This document shows, in pieces, positions 25,450-35,223 of a DNA stretch of 64,000 bases. The DNA is taken from contig LAZY01000038.1 of assembly GCA_001013295.1 (NCBI GenBank), positions 19,671 to 83,670 of the forward strand. Reading direction: 5' to 3'. This DNA is from Chryseobacterium indologenes (GTDB taxonomy: Bacteria; Bacteroidota; Bacteroidia; Flavobacteriales; Weeksellaceae). A model generated the notes under the pieces. That model was not told the DNA's origin, made no database searches, and worked only from the letters and a program-made list of their open reading frames with translations. A program made the position numbers and the translations under genes. Within the stretch, counting starts at the first letter, position 1, and each line of letters begins with the position of its first letter.

Positions 25450-26504
25450 ACATTCAGGACCTAAAAAACAAAAACCTCATCCTCTTCGAAGCTATCTCCG
25501 GAAGCAAAGCCTTCGGACTGGCAACGGAAAATTCAGATACGGATATACGGGGAGTCTATTATCTGCCGAAAGAAGATTTCTTTGGGCTGAACTATATTCC
25601 GCAGATCTCTAATGAGACGAATGACATTACGTATTATGAAATCGGGAGGTTTGTAGAGCTTCTTCAGAAAAACAATCCGAATATTCTGGAAATTCTGGCA
25701 AGTCCTGAAGATTCTATTCTGTATAAAAACCCATTGATGGACCTTTTAAAAGCTGAAGATTTTCTATCAAAATTATGCAAAGACACGTTTGCCGGATATG
25801 CCGTTTCACAGATCAAAAAAGCAAAAGGGCTCAATAAAAAGATCTTAAATCCTGTAGACAAGAAAAGAAAATCGATTCTGGATTTTTGTTTTATTTTAAA
25901 AGGTCAGGGCTCCGTATCATTGAAACAATGGCTTTCAGAAAATGGAAAAACTCAGGAAAACTGCGGTTTGGTCAATATTGATCATACCAAAGGAATGTTT
26001 GCTCTATTTTATGATGAATCCGGAAGTTTAGGCTATAAGGGTGTGATTCAGCATGAAGAAGCCAATCAGGTTTCCGTGTCCTCCGTTCCTGAAAATGAAA
26101 GACCAGTTGCTTACCTTTTTTCTAATCTGGATGCTTACTCTACCTACTGTAAAGACTACAGAGAGTACTGGAAATGGGTATCTGAACGCAATGAAGACCG
26201 CTACAATGTCAACCAAACTCATGGACAAAACTACGATAGCAAGAACATGATGCACACCATCCGTCTGCTGCAGTCCTGTGAGCATATTTTCAAAACCAAT
26301 TCACTGGAAATCCGTGTCAAAAACCGTGAGGAACTTCTGGACATTAAAGCAGGCAATCAATCCTATGAAAGCGTAATGCAGAAAGCAGAAAGCCTTATCG
26401 AATCTATTGAACACTATCATTCAATATCCCAACTGTCGGATTTTCCAGATCTGGAAAAAACCACACAAATTTTAGTAAAAATCAGAGAAAAACTCTATCA
26501 ATAA
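25446..26504 (+). CDS. Polymerase-beta-type nucleotidyltransferase (second)
   Basis: 352-aa nucleotidyltransferase with the catalytic motif at about residues 18-37: ISGSKAFGLATENSDTDIRG (G-S ... D-x-D), then a helical C-terminal part. It is related in motif but longer than the enzyme at 17449, and belongs to the group often called 'DNA polymerase beta superfamily' in repair clusters. It closes the operon; the next gene is convergent. End extension or protection of broken RNA is the expected family role; the nucleotide and substrate are unknown. Confidence 0.85.
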   Translation: MNIQDLKNKNLILFEAISGSKAFGLATENSDTDIRGVYYLPKEDFFGLNYIPQISNETNDITYYEIGRFVELLQKNNPNILEILASPEDSILYKNPLMDLLKAEDFLSKLCKDTFAGYAVSQIKKAKGLNKKILNPVDKKRKSILDFCFILKGQGSVSLKQWLSENGKTQENCGLVNIDHTKGMFALFYDESGSLGYKGVIQHEEANQVSVSSVPENERPVAYLFSNLDAYSTYCKDYREYWKWVSERNEDRYNVNQTHGQNYDSKNMMHTIRLLQSCEHIFKTNSLEIRVKNREELLDIKAGNQSYESVMQKAESLIESIEHYHSISQLSDFPDLEKTTQILVKIREKLYQ

Positions 26505-26560
26505 AAAAGAGATTGGGAGATGTAAGATACACAAACAGCAAAACCAAAACTCTCCCAAGC

Positions 26561-26905
26561 TCATCTTTTCTTCGAAGCCTTCGCAATTGTATTATACTCA
26601 AGGCAGATTTTCATCCAATATTCAAAATCGGAAGGATGCTGAAATCCCACAGGTTCTACATAGCAGTAATCTTTGAGCTGCTTCCCTCTCATGATCATCG
26701 GGAGAAATCCTACTTTTCCTGAAACTTCTTCTTCCAGTTCGGGGTTATAGCGGCACATCAAATTGTCATGACTGATATTGATACACATCTTTCCGTTCAC
26801 CAGAAATGCCAGACCACTGAACATCTTTTTCTCTTCCACCTCAATACCATCAACGGTTGAGAGCCATTCCCGTACTCTGTCTGCAAGTTCAATATTATAG
26901 GCCAT
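26561..26905 (-). CDS. TfoX/Sxy N-terminal domain protein
   Basis: 114-aa protein made only of the TfoX N-terminal domain: EEKKMFSGLAFLVNGKMCINI and EPVGFQHPSDFEYWMKICLEYN are characteristic. Full-length TfoX regulates competence in proteobacteria; stand-alone short forms are widespread and of unknown function. It is single, convergent with the repair operon and divergent from the DUF2975 gene. Confidence 0.85.
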   Translation of the reverse strand: MAYNIELADRVREWLSTVDGIEVEEKKMFSGLAFLVNGKMCINISHDNLMCRYNPELEEEVSGKVGFLPMIMRGKQLKDYCYVEPVGFQHPSDFEYWMKICLEYNTIAKASKKR

Positions 26906-27020
26906 GATTTTGTATTTTTTATTATTTAAAATTAATGAAAAACAGCAGCCAATACAATATTTCCCAGCTTTTCATTAAAAATCATCATTTTAAAAAATAA
27001 AATTTTATTTAAATAAATTA

Positions 27021-27049
27021 TTGTTTTACGATAATTAATTATACATTTG
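27021..27049 (+). promoter_or_regulatory. Promoter of the DUF2975 gene
   Basis: TTG (27021-27023) and TACATTTG (27042-27049) with an 18-bp spacer, matching the flavobacterial -33/-7 pattern. The -7 box overlaps an apparent TTG start, which decides for the ATG at 27074 as true start. Confidence 0.7.
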
Positions 27050-27073
27050 CAATATCAATTTAATGATCGTGAC

Positions 27074-27589
27074 ATGAACCAGACCAAAATTATTTCAAGA
27101 ATATTATTTTATATCTGCTCGCTGCTTTCAGCCGGATATTTAATCATTCTATTGTATTCATTGCTTTGCCTTACAACAGGTTTTTCAGTGACTCCCTATA
27201 AGAACGGGCAATATCTTCATATTAATCTGCCATTTACAGAGCAGCCATTTCTGAATATTGAAAGCAATTATCCATACATGATCTTTTCATTTCTGTTGGT
27301 ATTAATTTCTTATGGAATCTTTTTCTGGCTTTCCGCTAAAGTTTTCAAAGTGTTTTTCCAGCAAAAGCTGTTTACAGTAGAAAACATCGCGCAGCTTAAG
27401 AAATTTTACCTGTATAATATTTTTTTCCCGCTTCCTCTGGCAGTGATAGCCAGTTTCTTTGTAGAAGTGGAAAGTATGGTATGGGGACTGGTGTTTATTC
27501 ACTTTATGCTTGGAATTTTCTGTCTGTTTCTTGCGAATATCTTTAAGCAAGGACTACATTTGCAAAACGAACAAGATCTATTTATATAA
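27074..27589 (+). CDS. DUF2975 membrane protein
   Basis: About 171-aa inner-membrane protein with four hydrophobic spans (ILFYICSLLSAGYLIILLYSLL; MIFSFLLVLISYGIFFWL; FPLPLAVIASFFVEV; LVFIHFMLGIFCLFLANIF). DUF2975 proteins are regularly paired with a small Cro/C1-type regulator, exactly as here, where the HTH gene begins one base after the stop. Function is unknown. Confidence 0.8.
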   Translation: MNQTKIISRILFYICSLLSAGYLIILLYSLLCLTTGFSVTPYKNGQYLHINLPFTEQPFLNIESNYPYMIFSFLLVLISYGIFFWLSAKVFKVFFQQKLFTVENIAQLKKFYLYNIFFPLPLAVIASFFVEVESMVWGLVFIHFMLGIFCLFLANIFKQGLHLQNEQDLFI

Positions 27590-27590
27590 A

Positions 27591-27794
27591 ATGCCAATTA
27601 TAGTCAACTTAGATGTCATGCTAGCCAAACGAAAAATGCAGAGTAAAGAATTGGCAGAAAAACTGGGAATCACTCCCGTCAACCTTTCCATCTTAAAAAC
27701 CGGAAAAGCCAAAGGTGTACGATTTGATACCCTGGAAGCCATCTGTAAGATCCTGGACTGCCAGCCGGGGGATATTCTTGAGTATAAAGAGTAA
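27591..27794 (+). CDS. Small XRE/Cro-type HTH regulator
   Basis: 67-aa single-domain DNA-binding protein: MLAKRKMQSKELAEKLGITPVNLSILKTGKAKGVRFDTLEAICKILDCQPGDILEY is the complete helix-turn-helix typical of the YozG-like group. It partners the DUF2975 membrane protein and probably autoregulates the pair. The start is the ATG directly after the preceding stop. Confidence 0.88.
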   Translation: MPIIVNLDVMLAKRKMQSKELAEKLGITPVNLSILKTGKAKGVRFDTLEAICKILDCQPGDILEYKE

Positions 27795-27995
27795 GGGTTT
27801 AAGGTTTAAAGTTCATAGTTTCAGGTTTCCTTTCAATCTTTTGAAGTTTGAAAACTGAAAGTCTGCCCCCTTCTTTATCTTTGAATCCCTCGGTCTCTCA
27901 TCTATTCGTCTATTCTCTCTCAGTCTTTTTATTATTCAACACAACAGTAGTCCTCAGCCGGATTGCCTGTCCTTCTATTATCCAAACACAACCTT

Positions 27996-28868
27996 ATGAA
28001 TACATTATCCATAAACAACCTGAGCCTCACTTACAAAAATGGTTTTCAAGCTATTAAAAACATTTCCCTGGAAATTAAAAACGGAATGTTCGGTTTGCTT
28101 GGGCCCAACGGAGCCGGGAAATCATCTTTAATGAAAACGATTGTCGGGCTTCAGAAACCAACTTCAGGGACCTTGGTTTTCAATGGGATCGACATTGTGA
28201 AAGAACCTGATTATATTAAAAAGAACCTGGGATTCCTTCCTCAGGATTTCGGAGTTTATCCTAAAGTTTCCGCCTATGATCTGTTGGAACATATCGCGAT
28301 ATTAAAAGGTATTACAGATCAAAAGATGCGTAAAAATCAGATCCTGAATCTGCTCGAAAAAGTCAACCTTTCAGATTTTGCCAAAAAAGAAGTCCATACG
28401 TTCTCCGGTGGAATGAAACAGCGGTTTGGAGTCGCCCAGGCTTTATTAGGTGATCCCAAAATCATCATTGTGGATGAACCCACGGCAGGCCTGGATCCGG
28501 AAGAACGCAACCGTTTCAATGCCCTTCTCAATGACATCAGCCAGGACGTTATTGTTATCCTGTCAACCCACCTTGTAGAAGATGTGAGAAATCTATGCTC
28601 AGAAATGGCGGTGATGAACCGCGGACAGATTCTCAGAAAAGGAAAACCAGGAGCTCTGATGGCAGAACTTGACCATAAGATCTGGTCGAAACCGATTCAT
28701 AAAAGCGAACTGGAAAGCTATAACTCCAGCTACGAAATCATCAGCAGACAACTCCTGGAAAGAGAACTTTATATCACCATATTCTCAGAAGAACATCCTA
28801 AAGATTTCAGCCCTGTACCCCCTCTGCTGGAACACGTTTATTTCCATACGCTAACTCAAAAACCTTAG
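27996..28868 (+). CDS. ABC transporter ATP-binding protein
   Basis: 290-aa ATPase of an ABC-2-type exporter. Walker A GPNGAGKSS (about 38), Q-loop in LPQDFGVYP, signature FSGGMKQRFG, Walker B IIIVDEPTAGLDP and the H-loop STHLVED are all intact. The start MNTLSINNL was preferred over an 11-codon extension without family resemblance. It is followed 2 bp later by its permease, fused to a peptidase. Confidence 0.93.
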   Translation: MNTLSINNLSLTYKNGFQAIKNISLEIKNGMFGLLGPNGAGKSSLMKTIVGLQKPTSGTLVFNGIDIVKEPDYIKKNLGFLPQDFGVYPKVSAYDLLEHIAILKGITDQKMRKNQILNLLEKVNLSDFAKKEVHTFSGGMKQRFGVAQALLGDPKIIIVDEPTAGLDPEERNRFNALLNDISQDVIVILSTHLVEDVRNLCSEMAVMNRGQILRKGKPGALMAELDHKIWSKPIHKSELESYNSSYEIISRQLLERELYITIFSEEHPKDFSPVPPLLEHVYFHTLTQKP

Positions 28869-28870
28869 TC

Positions 28871-31800
28871 ATGAATACTATATTCTTATTTGAAGCCAGA
28901 CGCAGCACCAAGCACTGGCTCAGTTATCTTATTGCCCTGATTTTACTATTCCTCGGCATCTTTTGTGGCAGCCAGTTCAATCTTTCAGTTGGAGAAGGAA
29001 TCTATCTGAACTCGCCTTACACATCGGGTTATATGATCGGTATGCTGAGTCTTGCCGTCATCTTTTTTGCTACAGTTTATGCATTGCAGCTGCTCTTTAA
29101 AGATCAGGATTCAAAATTCGACACTATTCTGTTTTCATTTCCTTTTTCAAAGCTCACCTATCTGAAGGGAAAATTCAGTATCTATTTTCTGCAGACTTTT
29201 GCAAGCTTTTTCTGTTTAATAACAGGTTTTATCGTAGGCCAGAGCATGCGTACCGGAAGTGAAATGCAGGATAACTTCAATATCGGATATTATATCTATC
29301 CGCTGCTGATCTTCGGACTTATCAATAGTTTTCTGGTGTGCAGTTTTCTGTTTCTGCTTTCTTTAACTGTCAATAAAAAACTTCTGGTAGTTGTAGGCGG
29401 GCTGTTCCTCTATATTTTTTATATGATTGTTTTGCTGTTTTCCAATTCACCATTTATGGCAGGAAGTATTCCGCAGTCATTGAAAGCACAACAGATCTCT
29501 GCATTACTGGACCCTTTTGGGTTGTCTGCTTATTTTCTGGAATCCCGAGAGCTTACCGTTCATCAGAAAAATATACAGATGGTTCCTCTTACAGGCTATC
29601 TGCTTCTGAACAGGATTCTGTTCCTTCTCTTATCCGGAGGGCTTTTTCTTCTTTCGATCCGATTATTTTCTTTCTCCAATACTTCAGGGAAAAAGATAAA
29701 AAAGTCAGGCGAAAAAATACAGACAGGATCTACGGATATTCCATCAGAATATTCAGTCGCTGTCCCCCATTTCGGATCGAAAGCATCCTATCGGTCTGTG
29801 TTGTCTTTTGCAAAAATTGACCTGATCTATCTATTCAAAAGTATCAGTCTTCCTGCTGTTTCTATTCTGCTGTTGTTCTGTGTAGGCATGGAAATGTATG
29901 CAGAAATTGAAAAAGGGATCCGTATTCCCCAAAAATATGCAGGTTCAGGGCTTATGGCCTCTACCATCAATGAAAATTTTCATCTGCTCGGATTACTGAT
30001 TGTAGCCTATTTTCTGAATGATTTGTACTGGCGGAGCCTTTCCTCAGGGTTCTTTCTGATCGAAAACAGTACTTTTTTCTCCGGGAATCGTTTGTTAGGC
30101 CACTTTATTTCCATTAGCGTTCTTCTATTCTTCTTTACAATCATTTTAGTTGCCCAGGGTATGATATTTCAGGCCGCTTATCAATATTTGCATATTGATT
30201 GGAATGCTTATCTGGGTGTTTTCCTCTTCAATACTTTTCCATTGATCTTATTTTCCGGATTAATCCTGTTGATCAATGATCGGATTTCCAATAAATTCAT
30301 TGCGTTGGGTGTTTCCATTCTCGCAGTCTTCACATTGGCAGGCCCGGTTTCAGGCAAGGTCCTTCCCTATCCTCTTTTGAGAATATTTTCCGATTTCAAA
30401 GGTAGTTACAGCGATTTCAACGGATATGGAATTTATGCATCCGCATTTGCACAACGGTTGTTATCCGGTACCGGGGTCCTCTCATTTTTATGGATTCTGA
30501 ACCGCTTCATTACAACTAAAAAGTTTCCGCTTATAAAGACTTCTGGCAGTATTATTCTCTTACTGGCAGGGATTTGGGCAGGTACTTTATATATGAAAGG
30601 CTATATTCCAAAAGATCAGGAACAAGCCATACTTAGCTCGGTTCAGTATGAAAAACAATTCAAAAAATACAAAGGCATTCCCCAGCCGGAAATTGCCGAT
30701 GTAACTACAGAAATTCAATTATATCCTTCGGAAAACGCTTATCATATCACAGGAAAATATATCCTTAAGAACCAAACCAACCAACCCATCAGTAAAATCC
30801 TGATCAATTTTAATGAGGACCTCAAGTTGGAGTCTGCCGTTTTCACATCAGGATCTGAAGTAAAGCAAATCCATGAGCAGATTGCCGAAGTTATTTTAAA
30901 ACAGCCTATGCAGCCTGGCAGTACGGCTCTGCTGAATTTCGGACTGTCTTACAAGTGGTATGCAGTCAATGGTCATCAGTCTTTCAATGCGATCATCGGG
31001 AACGGTTCTTTCATGAGAATCAGCAGATATTATCCATCCATCGGCTATCAGAAAGACTATGAAATCCAGGACCAGCAGACCCGCCATCAATTTGCCCTTG
31101 GAAAACCGGAAGCGTTGAAAAAACCAGAAGCTTCGGAAGTGTTGAAAAAAGATTTCATGAATCTGAATATGACGGTTTCCACTGAACAGAACCAGACTGC
31201 TACTGGAACCGGAGATCTTGTGAAAAAATGGACAAAAGCCGGTAGAAATTATTTTCAGTACAGCGCTGATCAGATCCCTTTTCGTTTTGCGGTTTCTTCA
31301 GCAATCTATACGATGAAAAGTATAAATTATAAAGGGATTACCATTACTATTCTGTATGATAAAAACCATTTTGAAAATGTAGATCATCTTCTCGATAATG
31401 CAAAAATTACCTTAGACTATTGCCGGGAAAATTTTGGTCCCTATCCTTTTAAATCGATCACCTTTGCAGAGGTTTCTTCTTTTACCAGAGGATTTGCTGC
31501 AACAGCTTACCCATCCGCAATCTTTATGCCTGAAGACATGGTATTCCATGCCAATATTAAGGCAGACAAAAAACAGGACGTCATCAATGAGCTTGCAGGT
31601 CACGAACTTTCCCATCTTTGGTGGGGCAACAGCCAAATTAATCCGGATGACAGAGAAGGAGCCGTAATGCTTACAGAAACGCTGGCTATGTATACCGAAA
31701 TGATGCTTTACAAAAAAATGCATGGGAAAGAAAAAATGATGGAAAGGATACAGGTACATCAGCAGATTTATGATAATGAAAAAGGGCTATCTGAAAATCT

Positions 31801-32116
31801 TCCGATCTATAGAGCTACTGGTGATGTTCCTCATATTTCTTATTCAAAAGGTGCTGTAGCAATGGTCAGATTAAGTGATTTAATCGGTGAAGAGAAGGTG
31901 AATACAGCCCTGAAAAACTTTCTCCGAAATAACCGGTATCCGAAAAAACCGGGTTCCTTAGATCTTCTTAATGAATTTTATAAAGTTTCTCCTGATCCTG
32001 CTACCAGAGAACAGATTGACAGATTATTCAAAACCATAGAAGACAAACCTTCTTCTCCTGATACTCCTAAAATATCCGGAACAGCTAAACTGAGTGGTCC
32101 TATAGACAGTTTTTAA
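28871..32116 (+). CDS. ABC-2 permease fused to an M1-family aminopeptidase
   Basis: 1081-aa two-part protein. Residues about 1-570 form an ABC-2-type permease with some twelve membrane spans, split in two bundles (first near 15-260, second near 320-570). Residues about 590-1050 are a periplasmic or cell-surface M1 metallopeptidase: the zinc motif HELSHLWWGN with the downstream ETLAMYTEMM glutamate is complete. A short Ser/Pro/Thr tail follows. The fusion recurs in Bacteroidota next to a stand-alone ATPase, as here. A combined peptide export/processing or surface-lipoprotein role is plausible but unproven. Confidence 0.9.
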   Translation: MNTIFLFEARRSTKHWLSYLIALILLFLGIFCGSQFNLSVGEGIYLNSPYTSGYMIGMLSLAVIFFATVYALQLLFKDQDSKFDTILFSFPFSKLTYLKGKFSIYFLQTFASFFCLITGFIVGQSMRTGSEMQDNFNIGYYIYPLLIFGLINSFLVCSFLFLLSLTVNKKLLVVVGGLFLYIFYMIVLLFSNSPFMAGSIPQSLKAQQISALLDPFGLSAYFLESRELTVHQKNIQMVPLTGYLLLNRILFLLLSGGLFLLSIRLFSFSNTSGKKIKKSGEKIQTGSTDIPSEYSVAVPHFGSKASYRSVLSFAKIDLIYLFKSISLPAVSILLLFCVGMEMYAEIEKGIRIPQKYAGSGLMASTINENFHLLGLLIVAYFLNDLYWRSLSSGFFLIENSTFFSGNRLLGHFISISVLLFFFTIILVAQGMIFQAAYQYLHIDWNAYLGVFLFNTFPLILFSGLILLINDRISNKFIALGVSILAVFTLAGPVSGKVLPYPLLRIFSDFKGSYSDFNGYGIYASAFAQRLLSGTGVLSFLWILNRFITTKKFPLIKTSGSIILLLAGIWAGTLYMKGYIPKDQEQAILSSVQYEKQFKKYKGIPQPEIADVTTEIQLYPSENAYHITGKYILKNQTNQPISKILINFNEDLKLESAVFTSGSEVKQIHEQIAEVILKQPMQPGSTALLNFGLSYKWYAVNGHQSFNAIIGNGSFMRISRYYPSIGYQKDYEIQDQQTRHQFALGKPEALKKPEASEVLKKDFMNLNMTVSTEQNQTATGTGDLVKKWTKAGRNYFQYSADQIPFRFAVSSAIYTMKSINYKGITITILYDKNHFENVDHLLDNAKITLDYCRENFGPYPFKSITFAEVSSFTRGFAATAYPSAIFMPEDMVFHANIKADKKQDVINELAGHELSHLWWGNSQINPDDREGAVMLTETLAMYTEMMLYKKMHGKEKMMERIQVHQQIYDNEKGLSENLPIYRATGDVPHISYSKGAVAMVRLSDLIGEEKVNTALKNFLRNNRYPKKPGSLDLLNEFYKVSPDPATREQIDRLFKTIEDKPSSPDTPKISGTAKLSGPIDSF

Positions 32117-32175
32117 ATTTCTATAAAAATATTTTCAGAAAGTTGTAACAAAGTAAAAAAGTGACCAACAAATTA

Positions 32176-32189
32176 ATTGACATATCAAT
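32176..32189 (+). promoter_or_regulatory. Putative MarR operator
   Basis: Inverted repeat ATTGA-CATA-TCAAT followed closely by another ATTGAT half site, 30 bp before the MarR start codon; typical size and position for autoregulation. Confidence 0.45.
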
Positions 32190-32218
32190 AATTGATACAT
32201 CCTTTTAAGTCTGAAAAT

Positions 32219-32659
32219 ATGGAAAAATTAAATTCAATTATATTCTACAACATAGATAAAGCGATCAGAGCCTATAGAAACTATGCACAACGCCAGCTGA
32301 AAGCTCATGGTTTTACCATTACCATCAATCAGTGGCTTATCATCAAAGCTATTCTGGAAAACCCGGGAATTACCCAGAATGAAATTGGTGATCTTGTTTT
32401 CAAGGACAACGCTTCTGTGACCAGAATAATTGATTTGATGGTAAAGTCTGATTATATCACTCGCCAAGTACATCCTGATGACCGCAGAAAGACGAATCTA
32501 AATGTAACAGATTCCGGAAAAGAAGTCATCAGAAAGGTTCAGAATATTGTTGAAAAGAACCGGAAAACAGCTTTAAACGGCGTCACAAAAGATGAGCTTG
32601 AGGTCATGTACTCTGCTTTACTGAAAATTTCAGAAAACTGTCTAAACCCTAAAAAGTAA
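32219..32659 (+). CDS. MarR-family regulator
   Basis: 146-aa winged-helix regulator: NQWLIIKAILENPGITQNEIGDLVFKDNASVTRIIDLMVKSDYITRQVHPDDRRKTNLNVTDSGKEV covers the recognition helix and the DDRR wing. The start MEKLNSII was chosen over a 9-codon extension. It precedes the outer-membrane receptor gene by 6 bp, so both form an operon that it likely represses via the inverted repeat upstream. Confidence 0.9.
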   Translation: MEKLNSIIFYNIDKAIRAYRNYAQRQLKAHGFTITINQWLIIKAILENPGITQNEIGDLVFKDNASVTRIIDLMVKSDYITRQVHPDDRRKTNLNVTDSGKEVIRKVQNIVEKNRKTALNGVTKDELEVMYSALLKISENCLNPKK

Positions 32660-32665
32660 AACACC

Positions 32666-35080
32666 ATGACCAGAATATTATCACTCATTTTTATAGGGCT
32701 GTTGATTTTTTTCAGCAGCGCGCTTTCTGCCCAGGCGATACAGAATCTTTCTTTGTCAGGTAATATCAAATCTGACAAGGCTGAACAAATGGAAATCAAC
32801 CTCCTGGATGCGGATCAGAAGTTAATCAAAACAGAAATTGCAGATTCAAATGGCAAATTTTCTTTCAACGACCTTAAAGGAGGAAATTATCATCTGAAAA
32901 TCAACAGAAACGGCTCTGAAGTATATCATTCAGACCTGATTTCACTGGCAGAGAATACGACATTGCCTTCTATTGATCTGAATGTAAAATCAATTGAAGG
33001 GGTGACGATCACCAAAACCAAGCCTCTCATTGAAAGGCAGGATGGCAAAATGATCATGAACGTTGAAAACAGCATTGCCAGCACCGGAAATTCGGCCTTT
33101 GAGGTATTGGAAAAGGCACCGGGAATAAGTATTGACAACAATGACAATATCAGCCTTCGGGGAAAAGGAAATCTCCTGATTCAGATTGATGGCAAAAACA
33201 CCCCTATGACAGGAAGTGATCTTGCCAATTACCTGAAAGGAATGCCTTCTTCTACGATCGAAAAAATAGAATTCATCACCAATCCTTCATCCAAATATGA
33301 TGCAGCAGGTTCTTCCATCATCAACATCAAGCTTAAAAAAGAGCAACGAAAAGGGACCAACGGAAGTATTTCCACATCTTTGGGAACAGGGAAATATGTG
33401 AAAAACAATAACAGCATCAGTATCAACCACAGAAATAAAAAGGTCAATATTTTTGCCAATTACAGCTTTGCCTACAGGGAAGCTTATAACGGGCTGGTAC
33501 TGGACCGGAATTTTTATGACAATAATGTCTTCCAAAAAACCTATGTACAGGACAATTATTTAAAATTCAAATTCAATAACCATATTGCAAAAGCAGGAAT
33601 GGATTATTATATGAATGATAAAAATGTAATAGGCTTCTCAGTAGGTTTTATTTCCAATAAATTTGGTCTGAATGGAGATAATTCCAATATAACATTGGGC
33701 AATACCCATATTCCTGAAAGTACATTCAATACTCTGAATACGTCTAATGACCAATGGACCAATGTATCTGTGAATCTCAATCACAAATATACCATTGATT
33801 CTTTGGGTTCGGAAATTTCCACTGATTTTGATTATATTAATTATTCCAATTCTTCTCTTCAGAATTTTGAAACAAGAACTCATGATATTGCCAGTAACCA
33901 GGATCAGCTTGATATTCAGAAAGGTGATATGAACGGAAAGCTTAATATTTATTCATTAAAATCTGATCTTACCAAAAATTTCAGCAACGACTGGAAACTG
34001 GAAACCGGGATCAAGACAAGCTTTGTAAAAACAGACAATGACCTGAAGTTCTTCAATGCCACTACAGGTGTACCTGTCCCGGATCTCAATAAGACCAATC
34101 ACTTTATTTATGAAGAGAACATCAATGCGGTATATGGTAATCTGTCTAAAAAATGGGATAAGTTTAAAGTAATAGCAGGGTTAAGAGTTGAAAATACCAA
34201 TGTAAAAGGAACTCAGCTTACCACCAACCAGATCAATAAAAGAAATTACACGCAATTGTTTCCAAGCGCAGTGGTGGCTTACGACCTGACCGAAAACAGC
34301 AACCTGGAAATCAATCTCAGCAGAAGGATTACAAGACCTAGCTATAACCAGCTCAATCCGTTTAAACTCTATCTTGATCCAACAACAATGAGAGCCGGGA
34401 ATCCTGATCTGAACCCACAGACCACCATGAATTATGAGCTGACTTACAGTCTTTATAATAAATATTTTGCGACATTGAGCTACAGTAAAACTTCGGATAA
34501 TATTACAGACATTCTTAAACCTATTGTAGAAGGTGGCCAGAATGTAACGGTACAAACCTTTGAAAACCTGAACTCTGCATCTTATTTTGGATTAAACCTG
34601 ATCGTTCCTGTAAAGATTACAAAATGGTGGGATATGAACAACAGTGCCAATTTTTACTATGGCTCCTACACGGGAAATGTTTCCGGAACCCAGATCAATA
34701 ATAAAGGGAATTTTACGTTCAGCATCAACAGTATCAATTCTTTTAAGCTAGGAAATGGCTTCACTGCTGAATTAACAGGAAATTATAAAGCAAGAGAAAT
34801 CTATGCATACCTTAATGTGAGCCCTAACTGGTATCTGAATATCGGAGCCCAAAAGAAATTCAAAAATAACAGTACTCTCAAGCTTTCCTTCACCGATATA
34901 TTCTTTACCAGCAATATCAAAGGGCAAACCGTTTATAACAATTATATCGAAAATTTTGCGGTAAAACGGGATACCCGTGTGGCAACACTTTCATATACGT
35001 ATAATTTCGGGTCTTCTAAAAATGGACAGCCACGGAAAACAGGAGGTGCGGATGATCTTAAGCAGAGAATTGGAAATTAA
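32666..35080 (+). CDS. TonB-dependent-receptor-like outer-membrane beta-barrel protein
   Basis: 804-aa outer-membrane protein. Signal peptide about 1-24 (LIFIGLLIFFSSALSAQA), a carboxypeptidase-regulatory-like beta-sandwich (about 25-110), a plug-like domain (ITKTKPLIERQDGKMIMNVE...; SLRGKGNLLIQIDGKNTPM) and a long C-terminal barrel with repeated aromatic strands (NYTQLFPSAVVAYDLTENSN; YELTYSLYNKYFATLSYS). This is the 'outer membrane beta-barrel family' type. Substrate unknown. The C-terminal tail (QPRKTGGADDLKQRIGN) extends beyond the last strand. Confidence 0.88.
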   Translation: MTRILSLIFIGLLIFFSSALSAQAIQNLSLSGNIKSDKAEQMEINLLDADQKLIKTEIADSNGKFSFNDLKGGNYHLKINRNGSEVYHSDLISLAENTTLPSIDLNVKSIEGVTITKTKPLIERQDGKMIMNVENSIASTGNSAFEVLEKAPGISIDNNDNISLRGKGNLLIQIDGKNTPMTGSDLANYLKGMPSSTIEKIEFITNPSSKYDAAGSSIINIKLKKEQRKGTNGSISTSLGTGKYVKNNNSISINHRNKKVNIFANYSFAYREAYNGLVLDRNFYDNNVFQKTYVQDNYLKFKFNNHIAKAGMDYYMNDKNVIGFSVGFISNKFGLNGDNSNITLGNTHIPESTFNTLNTSNDQWTNVSVNLNHKYTIDSLGSEISTDFDYINYSNSSLQNFETRTHDIASNQDQLDIQKGDMNGKLNIYSLKSDLTKNFSNDWKLETGIKTSFVKTDNDLKFFNATTGVPVPDLNKTNHFIYEENINAVYGNLSKKWDKFKVIAGLRVENTNVKGTQLTTNQINKRNYTQLFPSAVVAYDLTENSNLEINLSRRITRPSYNQLNPFKLYLDPTTMRAGNPDLNPQTTMNYELTYSLYNKYFATLSYSKTSDNITDILKPIVEGGQNVTVQTFENLNSASYFGLNLIVPVKITKWWDMNNSANFYYGSYTGNVSGTQINNKGNFTFSINSINSFKLGNGFTAELTGNYKAREIYAYLNVSPNWYLNIGAQKKFKNNSTLKLSFTDIFFTSNIKGQTVYNNYIENFAVKRDTRVATLSYTYNFGSSKNGQPRKTGGADDLKQRIGN

Positions 35081-35223
35081 TTTTAAGGGGAAATACTGAG
35101 TTCAATTGTTGGAATAACGCAAAGGCGCAGGATTTTATCTCCGATAAAATTGATTATGGACTCTCTTGCATTAGGTGGATTATTCAGATGCAGATGCTAT
35201 CATAAAATACATTCTTTTTAATC

